A program made the translations under genes and the position numbers. From the IMG/VR virus record IMGVR_UViG_3300030117_007486, positions 1 to 33,498 of that record: 33,498 bases of DNA; one strand, 5' to 3'. The notes beneath the pieces are model-generated. The model saw nothing but the letters and a program-made list of their open reading frames with translations, made no database searches and was not told the origin of the DNA. This stretch comes from a virus. The number at the start of each line of letters is the position of its first letter. Position 1 is the first letter of the stretch. Positions 1 to 8,100 of this stretch are shown here, one piece after another.

Positions 1-193
1 ACATTTCTAATTCACGACCATCTTGAAATTTTGGAAGTCTATCCTCACCAAACAATTCATCTTCATTTTGTAAACTCCGCAAAGCATAAACCATATCGAC
101 ACCGTGAATCTTAATTGATTCATCAACAATGTCTTGAACAAGTGTTTGCTCCGCTTTGTTTTTGAATTTGTTGAAATAAGGATTAGTTGCCAT
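1..193 (-). CDS. 14: Neck protein gp14, N-terminal part (runs off the left edge)
   Basis: The first 64 residues are visible, starting MATNPYFNKFKNKAEQTLVQ and reading without a stop to the window edge. This opening, followed by an IKIHGVDMVYALR segment, is characteristic of T4-type gp14, a neck protein that joins the DNA-filled head to the tail together with gp13. The ATG lies 2 bases after the gp13 stop codon, with a GGGG run just before it, so the two neck genes are co-transcribed and probably translationally coupled. The gene order 13-14 matches T4. Recognition is from family memory of marine T4-like phages. The C-terminal part is outside the window and was not assessed. Confidence 0.8.
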   Translation of the reverse strand, partial: MATNPYFNKFKNKAEQTLVQDIVDESIKIHGVDMVYALRSLQNEDELFGEDRLPKFQDGRELEM

Positions 194-195
194 AA

Positions 196-990
196 TTACC
201 CCGTGAAGAAATCTGGAGGAAGTTCATATTTATCTTGCAAAGTCTCCTCAATATTTGACATATCGTTTTCTGCTGAACTGAACAACTGGTCGGCGTTGAA
301 CTGAACACCACCGGGCAAATTAAAGTTTTGATATTTCATAAGATTCATTGCCCATTGCTTCTTAAATGATGCAGTGACATACTTCTTGAGTAAAATATCG
401 TTGTAAATTTCTGTGTATGTTTCAGGATTGAGTGCGACATAAGCATCAATCACTAAGAAGTCCCCAACCTCAACGGTTTCAGCCCAATCCATATCGAGGT
501 ACAATCGATTTGTCACCCTACTAAATCTAACTTGTTTTTCAGGATCTAAAAAATCTGCCAAAAGCGAAATATATGACTGAGTAATATAATAATTGGACAT
601 ATCACCTGCACTTCTAAGACCATAAATGTCTTGTAAAGCCATTTGATATCTCACACTGAACATATTTGATCCCGCACCACCTTCGTCGAATTGAAAAACC
701 TTTGTGACAGAAACGATTCTTTTTGAATCGTCTGGCTGAACGGCATCGTTGGGTCCAGTAAATCCAAAAGAATCGGTGTCTAAATATCCATTATTAATAT
801 CTGCTTGAGTAATTTTATGTTTGTATAATGCTCTTTCAGCACCATCAAAATGATACTCATTGAACATTTGCAAAGCATCATCTAGGGCATCCTCTAGTTG
901 AGCATCATCAACATTGATCTCGATGACTGGTGCGCCCAGTTTTCTTAGAGCATATTGTTTTAGTTCTTCTCTTGATGAAGGCGTGGACAT
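196..990 (-). CDS. 13: Neck protein gp13
   Basis: A 264-residue protein beginning MSTPSSREELKQYALRKLG. The N-terminal pattern (short helix ending YALRKLGAPVIEINV, then an acidic DDALDDALQMFNEYHFDG helix) is the hallmark of T4-type head-completion/neck protein gp13 in marine T4-like phages. With gp14 it closes the filled capsid and makes the tail-docking site. It is followed directly by gp14, as in T4. The start is supported by AAAAGGAG about 8 bases upstream of the ATG. A TACATA-type late-promoter candidate (1014-1019) lies 23 bases before the start. No odd features were seen. Confidence 0.85.
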   Translation of the reverse strand: MSTPSSREELKQYALRKLGAPVIEINVDDAQLEDALDDALQMFNEYHFDGAERALYKHKITQADINNGYLDTDSFGFTGPNDAVQPDDSKRIVSVTKVFQFDEGGAGSNMFSVRYQMALQDIYGLRSAGDMSNYYITQSYISLLADFLDPEKQVRFSRVTNRLYLDMDWAETVEVGDFLVIDAYVALNPETYTEIYNDILLKKYVTASFKKQWAMNLMKYQNFNLPGGVQFNADQLFSSAENDMSNIEETLQDKYELPPDFFTG

Positions 991-1081
991 CTATTGCGCT
1001 CCTTTTCCTTTTATATGTATTAGAGCGGGGCTTCCTGCGTCTTTTCAGACTAGAGAAAGGATGCCTTTTCATCTAAATGTG
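991..1081 (-). other. Intergenic leader of gp13 with a small hairpin
   Basis: This 91-base gap between the collagen-like fibre gene and gp13 is the longest gene-free stretch inside the leftward block. Read leftward it holds GTCT-GAAA-AGAC, a 4-bp stem with a GNRA loop, near 1046-1057, flanked by partly complementary CTTTC and GGAAG. No U-run follows, so it is not a convincing intrinsic terminator; it could be an mRNA-end or processing structure. Downstream of it are the TACATATAA motif and the gp13 ribosome binding site. Confidence 0.4.
1014..1019 (-). promoter_or_regulatory. Candidate late promoter (TACATA type) for gp13/gp14
   Basis: On the minus strand the sequence reads AATACATATAA, 23 bases upstream of the gp13 ATG and just ahead of its AAAAGGAG ribosome binding site. 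It matches six of seven bases of the ATAAATA core of T4-type late promoters. The same motif recurs ahead of several other genes in this window. Promoter function is inferred from recurrence and position only. Confidence 0.45.
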
Positions 1082-4000
1082 TCAGCCATTCGTGATCGTG
1101 CCGTCAATGAGATTTCTAGGAACCATTGTTTCAACTGATCTTGTCGCCTTGATAATCTTTGGTGGACTATCAGACATACCCTTCACACAGAGAATATATC
1201 TCTTATCAAGTGTTTGGGCATTGTCGTAAGCCTCAATACGAATCGCTTGATTTGGGAAGTTAGCAGCACCACTCTCGTTGTAATGGTATACACTTCTTAA
1301 ATCCGCTTCAAAGGAGTTCGGATTAGTGTCGGATGTTGATCCAAACCGAGCAACTTTAAACAAAAGGCACTGGTCATTACTTGCCACTGCACTACCACTC
1401 CCAACGATGATGTCATAAGTAAACTTAACCACATTACCAGCGTTTGCAGCACGAACAACCAGAGCATTGTTTGATGTTGCTCCTGCACCTGTATATCCGT
1501 CACCACTGATTGATGGGAGTGTGCATCCAGAGAATTGATTGTCTTTAACACTGATAGCCACAAAGCCGTCACTGTAATTTCCAGAAACTCTATTCGGGAA
1601 TGGAACATTGAAGAAGTGATCTGCATCTGTAATGTTTGGAGCAGAAGCACCAATGTAAGAACTTGCGGCAGAAATACCAAACGTTCTGATCGTGCTACCT
1701 GTCAGTGATGGGAAAGACATTTCGTCAACAAGGTAGCCGCGATCTGTCTGATTACTTGTTGTCGATCCATAGATGAGATATTTTGCTCTCTTATTAAGAG
1801 CATCATATGTAAGTTCAATGTCAATACCAGATCCGGTAATCTGCAATTCTTCAACTGTTGATCCAGCGGTAATTGAGTTGCTTGCATCTCTAAACGTGCT
1901 TACAGACCCAGTATTGCCTGTTGTTCCGACAGCACCTGTAGCACCTGTCGCACCAGTAGCACCAGTGGGTCCGGTTCCACCACTTGCTCCGACTGATCCA
2001 GCCGCACCCTGTTGACCTCTTCGTGCAAAGGTGACAAAAGCATCTGGTGTTGCACTTGCGATTGAACCACTTGATGCAATTGTATCGAAGGTAAGTTTGT
2101 AATATGAACCTCTATCATCAGGAGCCTCAGAAATTTCACCAGCGAAGAATACAGGAGTTGAAGCATCGGGAGAAGTAACAAGAATCGTATCCCCATCACC
2201 AATCACTCCACTTGTAAACAGCGATGTAATGGTTGTACCATCTTTATCGGTTTCACTAATTCTTAAGAATTTTCCGCTTGATGTGGTGCTTGGGCTGATG
2301 ACAATCTCACCGCTTGCTGGTGTGATATTTGTATTTGCAGTGAATTTCTTAAGAGTATATCTCAAGCCTGCGTTACCAGTTGCACCTGTCGCACCCACCG
2401 AACCAGTCGCACCAGTCGCTCCTGTGTTTCCTGTTGCTCCAGTTCCGCCAGCACCGGCGATATGATAAACATATACACCAGTCGTTCCGGCAGTTGTTCC
2501 AAAGGTCAATCCTGTTGATCTATTTGTGTTGCCGGTAAATGTAAATGTTTTGGTTGTATTTGTAATTCCCGTAACTTCTAGTGAAGAGTGACCAACACCA
2601 CTAATATCTTGGAGATACAGTCTGTCTTTTTGGTCAGCCTTGATTGCACTAAAGTAAGTATTGAGATTTTCACCATTATCGCTTGTCACACTAAGAACAA
2701 TTGTGTGAACAGTACCCGCACTCGTATCAGTTAGTCTACCTGCACTGTTTCCGGGATTGCCACCAACGACGTACTTGAATCCAGCATCACCACCAGTTCC
2801 TCCAGTTGCACCTGTCGCACCAGTGGACCCCCTTACACCAGCACCACCAGCAGATCCGGTAGCACCAGCGGGACCAGTTGCTCCTGTTGCACCCGCAGCA
2901 CCAGTGGCTCCTAACGCACCAGTGGCTCCAGTCGTTCCATCACCTGCACGAACAAAGTTAAAGAAAACATTGGAATTGTTTGCAAATGTTCCGCCCTCTG
3001 TTGTCGCACCACCACTGAACGTAAACACGTTTGCCGCCGATGTGACTCCTGTGACTTTGAGAGAGAAAAGACCTGTAGGACTCTGTAAGAAAACTAAATC
3101 CCCACCATTTGTGGTGCTGATAGAATTAAGGAAATTATTAATATTCACACCATACGAGTTTGTATTGTGAATTTTAATTTGTGTTCCTGTGTAAGAGAGT
3201 TGACCTGATGCTGGTGTTCCTGTGGTCTTATATCCGTAAAGAATACCACCCATACCAGTCGCACCAGTGGCTCCCGTTGCACCTGTAGCACCAGTGGCTC
3301 CTGTTGCACCCGTAGCACCAATGGCTCCCGTTGCACCAGTGGCTCCAGTTGCACCTGTAGCACCTGTGCCTCCAACAGCCCCGGTTGCTCCGGTTGATCC
3401 CGAACCCGTTCCTGTAACTTGGAAAGTTAAATTAAGGGTTGAACCCGATGAATCATAAGAACTACTAATTGTAATTCCAGAACCAGATGTTGCGAAATTG
3501 ATTGTTTCAAAGGATGCACCACTCGAAGCAATTCTTGAACCGTTAACATCAATATTTTTGATTACATCTTGGGTTGTTCCATATGAACCAGATCCAATGA
3601 TCTTAATTCTCTCAAGAATATTTCCATTGGAATCAGTTTCAGTTCCACCAGAAGCAACGGCTGTGCCTTGCTCGCCAATTATTACGAATCCATCAACATC
3701 GGCAGCAGAACCACTATAGTCACCAACCTTAACTTTCACCTTCGAGTCAATCGTAATTCCAGCAGTTCCGGCTGTGAATGAGGACTGTAAGGTGATGTTT
3801 TGTCCTGCATTAAATCTAAGTGAGGATGCCAAAGTGCTTCCATTGATTTGAACAGGTCCGGTTGTGCCAGAAACGATGACTTCTGACAGACCATTTACCA
3901 AATCTTTGTATCCAGCAGATGCACCAAAAGAGGTAAGAACTTGACCATTTTTGCCAAGTGTTCCACCCATCAAAAGATTTCCGCTTGCAACATTCAAAGA

Positions 4001-5152
4001 GCCAAAAGTATCTCCACTCGTTGATGTTTGTTCACCGCCAACGACAACACTACCTTGCTGATTAATAAAGAATGGAGTCTTTGTTCCAAAACTTGCACCA
4101 GATCGATTTCCTTTGACAACAAAATTTGCGTCATTGCCAGTCGCAGCAAGGAAAAGATTTACTTTCTTAATTTCATTTGGTCTAATTACTACTTGATTTG
4201 ATTCGATGTCAAAACCAAATGTTTGACCACCAACCTCTTCAAAAATGAAGTCAGCAGAAATACCCTTTGATGATCTTGATTTGTAGTGAACAGGACCGAT
4301 GGGATTTGTGACCCCAAACAAACCCAATTCTCTATCAGTTTGATCAATAATAATATACGGTGCAGAGGCATTCGAGTCAATCGTCCCGGCAGTGTTACCA
4401 CCCGCAAACTGCAAAACTGACTTGTTGCCAGAGGTTCTTAAGTATCGAATAAATGCACCAAGTTCACGGATATTTGATCCGGCGTAATTACCATCTCTCA
4501 AGTAAATTGAGGCAGTGGCTCCCGTAGTTCCAACGAGTTGAATATTTCCTCGACCAAGATTACCAGATCCGGCTGTGGTCGTACCAACAACCAGTCCGCC
4601 CGATGCACCCACGAAAAATCTATCACCCGTTTCTCCGATGAATAATCTTTGTGGTGCAAACGTGGATCCGGTCGTATTGAAAACAACAATATCACCTTTT
4701 TGTCCGGTGGTGGGAAGATTAACAACCGCCGAAACAGTCACATCTCCGGTCGATCCGTTTACTGTTCTTACAACATTTCCATAAAGTTTTGATCCAGTGA
4801 AATCAACTGTACCACCGGGAAATTTAGTATGACTTCCAGAGAATGTGACACCACCAAGGAAGGTTGAAGTGCCGCTAGTTGTGCCATTACCCGTTCCTCT
4901 TACAAATTTTGGTAATCTAAAAGATAATTTTGCAATACCTGTGTTTGTGAGATAGTCGAGGGAAAGACCAGCACCAGTGGAAGTATTCGTTCCGACTGTA
5001 ACACCATAAATTTCAAGTGGATTGATTGCATCAATCAAATCATTTGTGCGATTGAACCAAATTTTGAAAGTATCAGATGTTAAAAGTTTATCAAGAGTCA
5101 ATCCTGCGATTGATCCTCCTGAAAAGCCGGGTGGTGGTGGATAGTTAGACAT
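1082..5152 (-). CDS. Large collagen-repeat virion fibre
   Basis: A 1356-residue protein with four collagen-like Gly-X-Y blocks, mostly Gly-Ala-Thr triplets, at roughly residues 582-633, 736-790, 898-927 and 1042-1081. The blocks are separated by globular modules of about 100 residues that resemble one another (patterns such as SLKVTGVTSAANVFTFSG and SLEVTGITNTTKTFTFTG). The N-terminal 580 residues are Gly/Ser/Thr-rich beta-type sequence after an unusual MSNYPPPPGFSGGSIAGL start. Such repeats form trimeric triple helices in phage fibres. The gene sits between the DUF4815 fibre and gp13, where T4 has gp12 and wac (whiskers), so it may be a short tail fibre, a collar fibre or an adhesin. AGAGGT lies before the ATG. 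The family is not identified more precisely. Confidence 0.75.
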   Translation of the reverse strand: MSNYPPPPGFSGGSIAGLTLDKLLTSDTFKIWFNRTNDLIDAINPLEIYGVTVGTNTSTGAGLSLDYLTNTGIAKLSFRLPKFVRGTGNGTTSGTSTFLGGVTFSGSHTKFPGGTVDFTGSKLYGNVVRTVNGSTGDVTVSAVVNLPTTGQKGDIVVFNTTGSTFAPQRLFIGETGDRFFVGASGGLVVGTTTAGSGNLGRGNIQLVGTTGATASIYLRDGNYAGSNIRELGAFIRYLRTSGNKSVLQFAGGNTAGTIDSNASAPYIIIDQTDRELGLFGVTNPIGPVHYKSRSSKGISADFIFEEVGGQTFGFDIESNQVVIRPNEIKKVNLFLAATGNDANFVVKGNRSGASFGTKTPFFINQQGSVVVGGEQTSTSGDTFGSLNVASGNLLMGGTLGKNGQVLTSFGASAGYKDLVNGLSEVIVSGTTGPVQINGSTLASSLRFNAGQNITLQSSFTAGTAGITIDSKVKVKVGDYSGSAADVDGFVIIGEQGTAVASGGTETDSNGNILERIKIIGSGSYGTTQDVIKNIDVNGSRIASSGASFETINFATSGSGITISSSYDSSGSTLNLTFQVTGTGSGSTGATGAVGGTGATGATGATGATGAIGATGATGATGATGATGATGATGMGGILYGYKTTGTPASGQLSYTGTQIKIHNTNSYGVNINNFLNSISTTNGGDLVFLQSPTGLFSLKVTGVTSAANVFTFSGGATTEGGTFANNSNVFFNFVRAGDGTTGATGALGATGAAGATGATGPAGATGSAGGAGVRGSTGATGATGGTGGDAGFKYVVGGNPGNSAGRLTDTSAGTVHTIVLSVTSDNGENLNTYFSAIKADQKDRLYLQDISGVGHSSLEVTGITNTTKTFTFTGNTNRSTGLTFGTTAGTTGVYVYHIAGAGGTGATGNTGATGATGSVGATGATGNAGLRYTLKKFTANTNITPASGEIVISPSTTSSGKFLRISETDKDGTTITSLFTSGVIGDGDTILVTSPDASTPVFFAGEISEAPDDRGSYYKLTFDTIASSGSIASATPDAFVTFARRGQQGAAGSVGASGGTGPTGATGATGATGAVGTTGNTGSVSTFRDASNSITAGSTVEELQITGSGIDIELTYDALNKRAKYLIYGSTTSNQTDRGYLVDEMSFPSLTGSTIRTFGISAASSYIGASAPNITDADHFFNVPFPNRVSGNYSDGFVAISVKDNQFSGCTLPSISGDGYTGAGATSNNALVVRAANAGNVVKFTYDIIVGSGSAVASNDQCLLFKVARFGSTSDTNPNSFEADLRSVYHYNESGAANFPNQAIRIEAYDNAQTLDKRYILCVKGMSDSPPKIIKATRSVETMVPRNLIDGTITNG
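1909..2025. repeat. Collagen-like DNA repeat tract 4
   Basis: Degenerate 9-base repeats encoding Gly-X-Y triplets (GATGATGATGAVG type) near the C-terminal part of the collagen-repeat fibre gene. The repeats are similar enough at DNA level to recombine with the other three tracts. Confidence 0.7.
2371..2458. repeat. Collagen-like DNA repeat tract 3
   Basis: The shortest of the four Gly-X-Y tracts, about ten triplets (GATGNTGATGATGSVG type). It separates two beta-rich modules of the collagen-repeat fibre. Confidence 0.7.
2783..2945. repeat. Collagen-like DNA repeat tract 2
   Basis: A Gly-X-Y tract of about 18 triplets, less uniform than tract 1 and including GPAG and GVRG triplets. It lies between two related modules of the collagen-repeat fibre. 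Confidence 0.7.
3251..3405. repeat. Collagen-like DNA repeat tract 1
   Basis: The most uniform of the four tracts: about 16 triplets, mostly Gly-Ala-Thr, in near-identical 9-base units of the type ACCAGTGGC/TCCTGTTGC on the plus strand. Such a tract is expected to vary in copy number by slippage or recombination. Reverse-strand open frames here (Ala-Pro-Val repeats) are shadows of it. Confidence 0.75.
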
Positions 5153-5167
5153 TCATTGACCTCTGTA

Positions 5168-5173
5168 TATGTA
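5168..5173 (-). promoter_or_regulatory. Candidate late promoter (TACATA type) for the collagen-repeat fibre
   Basis: Minus-strand GATACATATAC, 15 bases upstream of the fibre ATG and immediately before its AGAGGT ribosome binding site, in the 21-base gap after the DUF4815 fibre gene. It is nearly identical to the motif before gp13. Function is inferred from recurrence. Confidence 0.45.
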
Positions 5174-8100
5174 TCACGTTTTGATAAGATAATTGATAGA
5201 AACGAATGGTGGCATTTGCTCGTTCATTTTTTCATCTAATAACGCCCCCGACAAATCAGTGCCGCTTGACTTAATAAGATCAGAGAGTTTGGATCTACCC
5301 GCATCAGAATCTCCGCTGCCAAAGTGATTACCTCTGGTGTTTTGATAACCCTTTTGACTGTCAGACCAAATTTCAAGTAGACCTGCATTAGCCACAGCCG
5401 AACCCTCATTCGTATCTCCATCAGGTACGGTTGGGTTTGGATTAAGATGATTATGCCCCATCAATGTGTAAGAACCACCCGTCGCACCAAGACTTCGAGT
5501 TTTAGCATCCGATGAGAAATTGACAGGGGTTCCGCCACCAGATGACTGATTCAAACCACCACCAGCGGCATTTGTATTTGAACCCAATGGGACTCTTCCT
5601 CTTAAGTCAGGAAGTCTAAATTCATTATTGGTATTAAGTTCTGTTGCTTCTTCAGCATTACGAGCGTATGATTGTCCGACTACACCAAACAGAGCCGGAT
5701 AACCACCACCATCAGAAGCAGAAACAATTCTACCATCACAGGGAAGATATGTTCGATTGCTTGATGGTCCGGCGATGCTGGCTGGAACTTCACCGGATTC
5801 CATAAGCCCTGCATATGGAACAAGAGTGCCAGTTGGAACTGCGGTATTTGTTAATCCAAAAGCACCAAAGGCACGACGAATAGGAACTGCCGCCAAGAAT
5901 TCAATGAACGGAATTCCACCAACGGTATCAGCGTCATCCGTAAATACAACTTTCACAACATATTTGTTGAATGCTTGATTTGCAAATGTATCGGGTGGAT
6001 TTGCATCTGCACCTTCTTTATAAGTTGAGTAAGTCAAACTTACGACAGCATCATCCTTGGGATCGGGGAGTGATGGATTACCTCCAAGATAAAGTTGATA
6101 ATATCTCGCTTCATCAATATTGTCTGAGTTTACTTCAATACCTTGTGGTTTTACAAAAACCAGTGGTGCGCGTCCGGGGAAGAAACCATCTATGAAAACT
6201 ACAATATCATCTGCTGGTGCAGCCTCATCCATTTCAACAATTTTAGTATAATATCGAGCCAATCCGGGTGCGGCGAGATCAGATCCACCATCAAGAGCGA
6301 GTTCATCAACCACTTGATTATTTTCTACAATTCCAGTGGTGGCATCATTTGAAATCATTTTTGATGCCAAAAGTGAAACCCTATCGGTGTCGATAGTAGT
6401 GGAGTGATTTGTTGTATTTTCTAAAGTAAATTTCAAAATACCATTGAGATAATTATTTCTACCACCAAATCCTCTTTCATAAGTTCCATTTTCCACCAGT
6501 CTGATTGGAAGATCACTACCAGAATCTCCATCAAGAAGAATGCTGTTATTAAAGTCAGAGTCTACATTTGGTGAATTGGAAACATAAAAAGTGTTTGCGG
6601 TGACATCTGTATCAGTAAGTCTAAGATTTGCTGTGGGTGTAGACCCAGAGGTAAAGACACATCCATAAATTCCTACGCACAATCTTTTGTCAAAGTATGC
6701 AGTGTTTGTTCCTCTGTTTGTTGGGAGATACAAAGGTCCGAAGTTTTCGGTGTCATTTGGAGTGTTTGTGGTTCTTACTGACACTGACGTATCGTTCGAT
6801 GAAATTGCTAAAGCGTAATCTCCATATGGTAGATAAACAGGAGAATCAAAAACAAAGTCAGTAAATGTATCACCCGCATCTTGCAGATTTCTTGGAGACT
6901 CCACTGATGGATCGGTGGCAACATTATCATCCACACAAGACTGGACAAGTTCTGAGAAGGGTAAAATAATTGAGGATGATGGAATACCATCAATCACAGG
7001 TCGGATCGAAATCTGAATAGGCGTGCCTGTATCAGAAGCCTCATCAAACCATAATCTTACTTTATTAATAAACGCACCATTTGGATAGCCAGACGGGTCT
7101 ACCGAGAAAATTTGATAAATTGGATTAATAGTATTTAAAGTTGCATCAGAAGTTGAATTAAATAACTCGTCGAAATTTTCGAGCCTTGTGCTGTTTGACG
7201 TTGATGAAACTCGTTTAACAACTGGCGGTCTGATGAATGTTTCGCCATTCAAATCAGTATTGATCGCACCCTGAGCATAGAAAATAGCATCGGCAGAGGT
7301 TGTTGCCTTTGTGACATCACCTGTTACATCATCTGTAATTAAAAATTGTTTTTTACCAACTGTGTAAGTGTCGGTTGGCAACTCATAAGTGATGGAGCAA
7401 GAGCCATCAGAGGAAACTGTATAACCATTTTCGGTATTACCAACAATAGAACCATCAAAGAAAAGATACACCGTAGAGTCTGGTCGCAAACCACTAGCGG
7501 TCAATGTGATTGTTCTTGCTGGAATATAAGGTCTAATTGAAAGATCAACAATTTTGTTGCCAAGACGTTCAATGATTCTCTTGGATAATGCCCTAGCGAC
7601 AAATGAAGTTTTTGAACTTTCGGTGTAAGTTCTGTCAAGTGGGTTGGTGTCTTGATCAAACGGATCAATGCTCATTGTAGAGAACCAATGGAATTCCCAG
7701 TCCCTCCAAGTGGTTCCAAATCCATTGTTTCGTCCGGCAATATTTCCATCACCATCTTTAACAACGACTGAAAACTCCCAGTTGTTAAGTTCACCATCAA
7801 AGTTTGATGCAATTTTAGGTCGCTTTGTTTCACTCCAGTAGTTTACACAATAAGGAGAAAGATCAAGTTTTCCATAGTAGTCGATACTACCGAATTCATT
7901 CAATCTTTCTTTTGCATCACATTCAAAATCAGATGAAATGATAGCCTCGGTGTAATCTGATAAGATAAGATCACCATTAATTGTTGCACCGCTTACATCT
8001 GAAACAACTGGTGTTTGAATGCCAACGCTTGAACTAACAAAAGGTGGTCTAAGTCTATTTCGCACAGGATCAATAGACGCATTATAATTTACTCTGGTTA

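Noticed and set aside
2757-3458. Ala-Pro-Val repeat open frames on the plus strand
   Set aside because: They are reverse-strand readings of the Gly-Ala-Thr collagen repeats; repetitive codons keep the complement open.
1240-4800. CRISPR array or satellite DNA suggested by short repeated units
   Set aside because: The repeats are degenerate 9-base codon-triplet units in frame with a collagen-like protein, with no conserved palindromic repeat or unique spacers.
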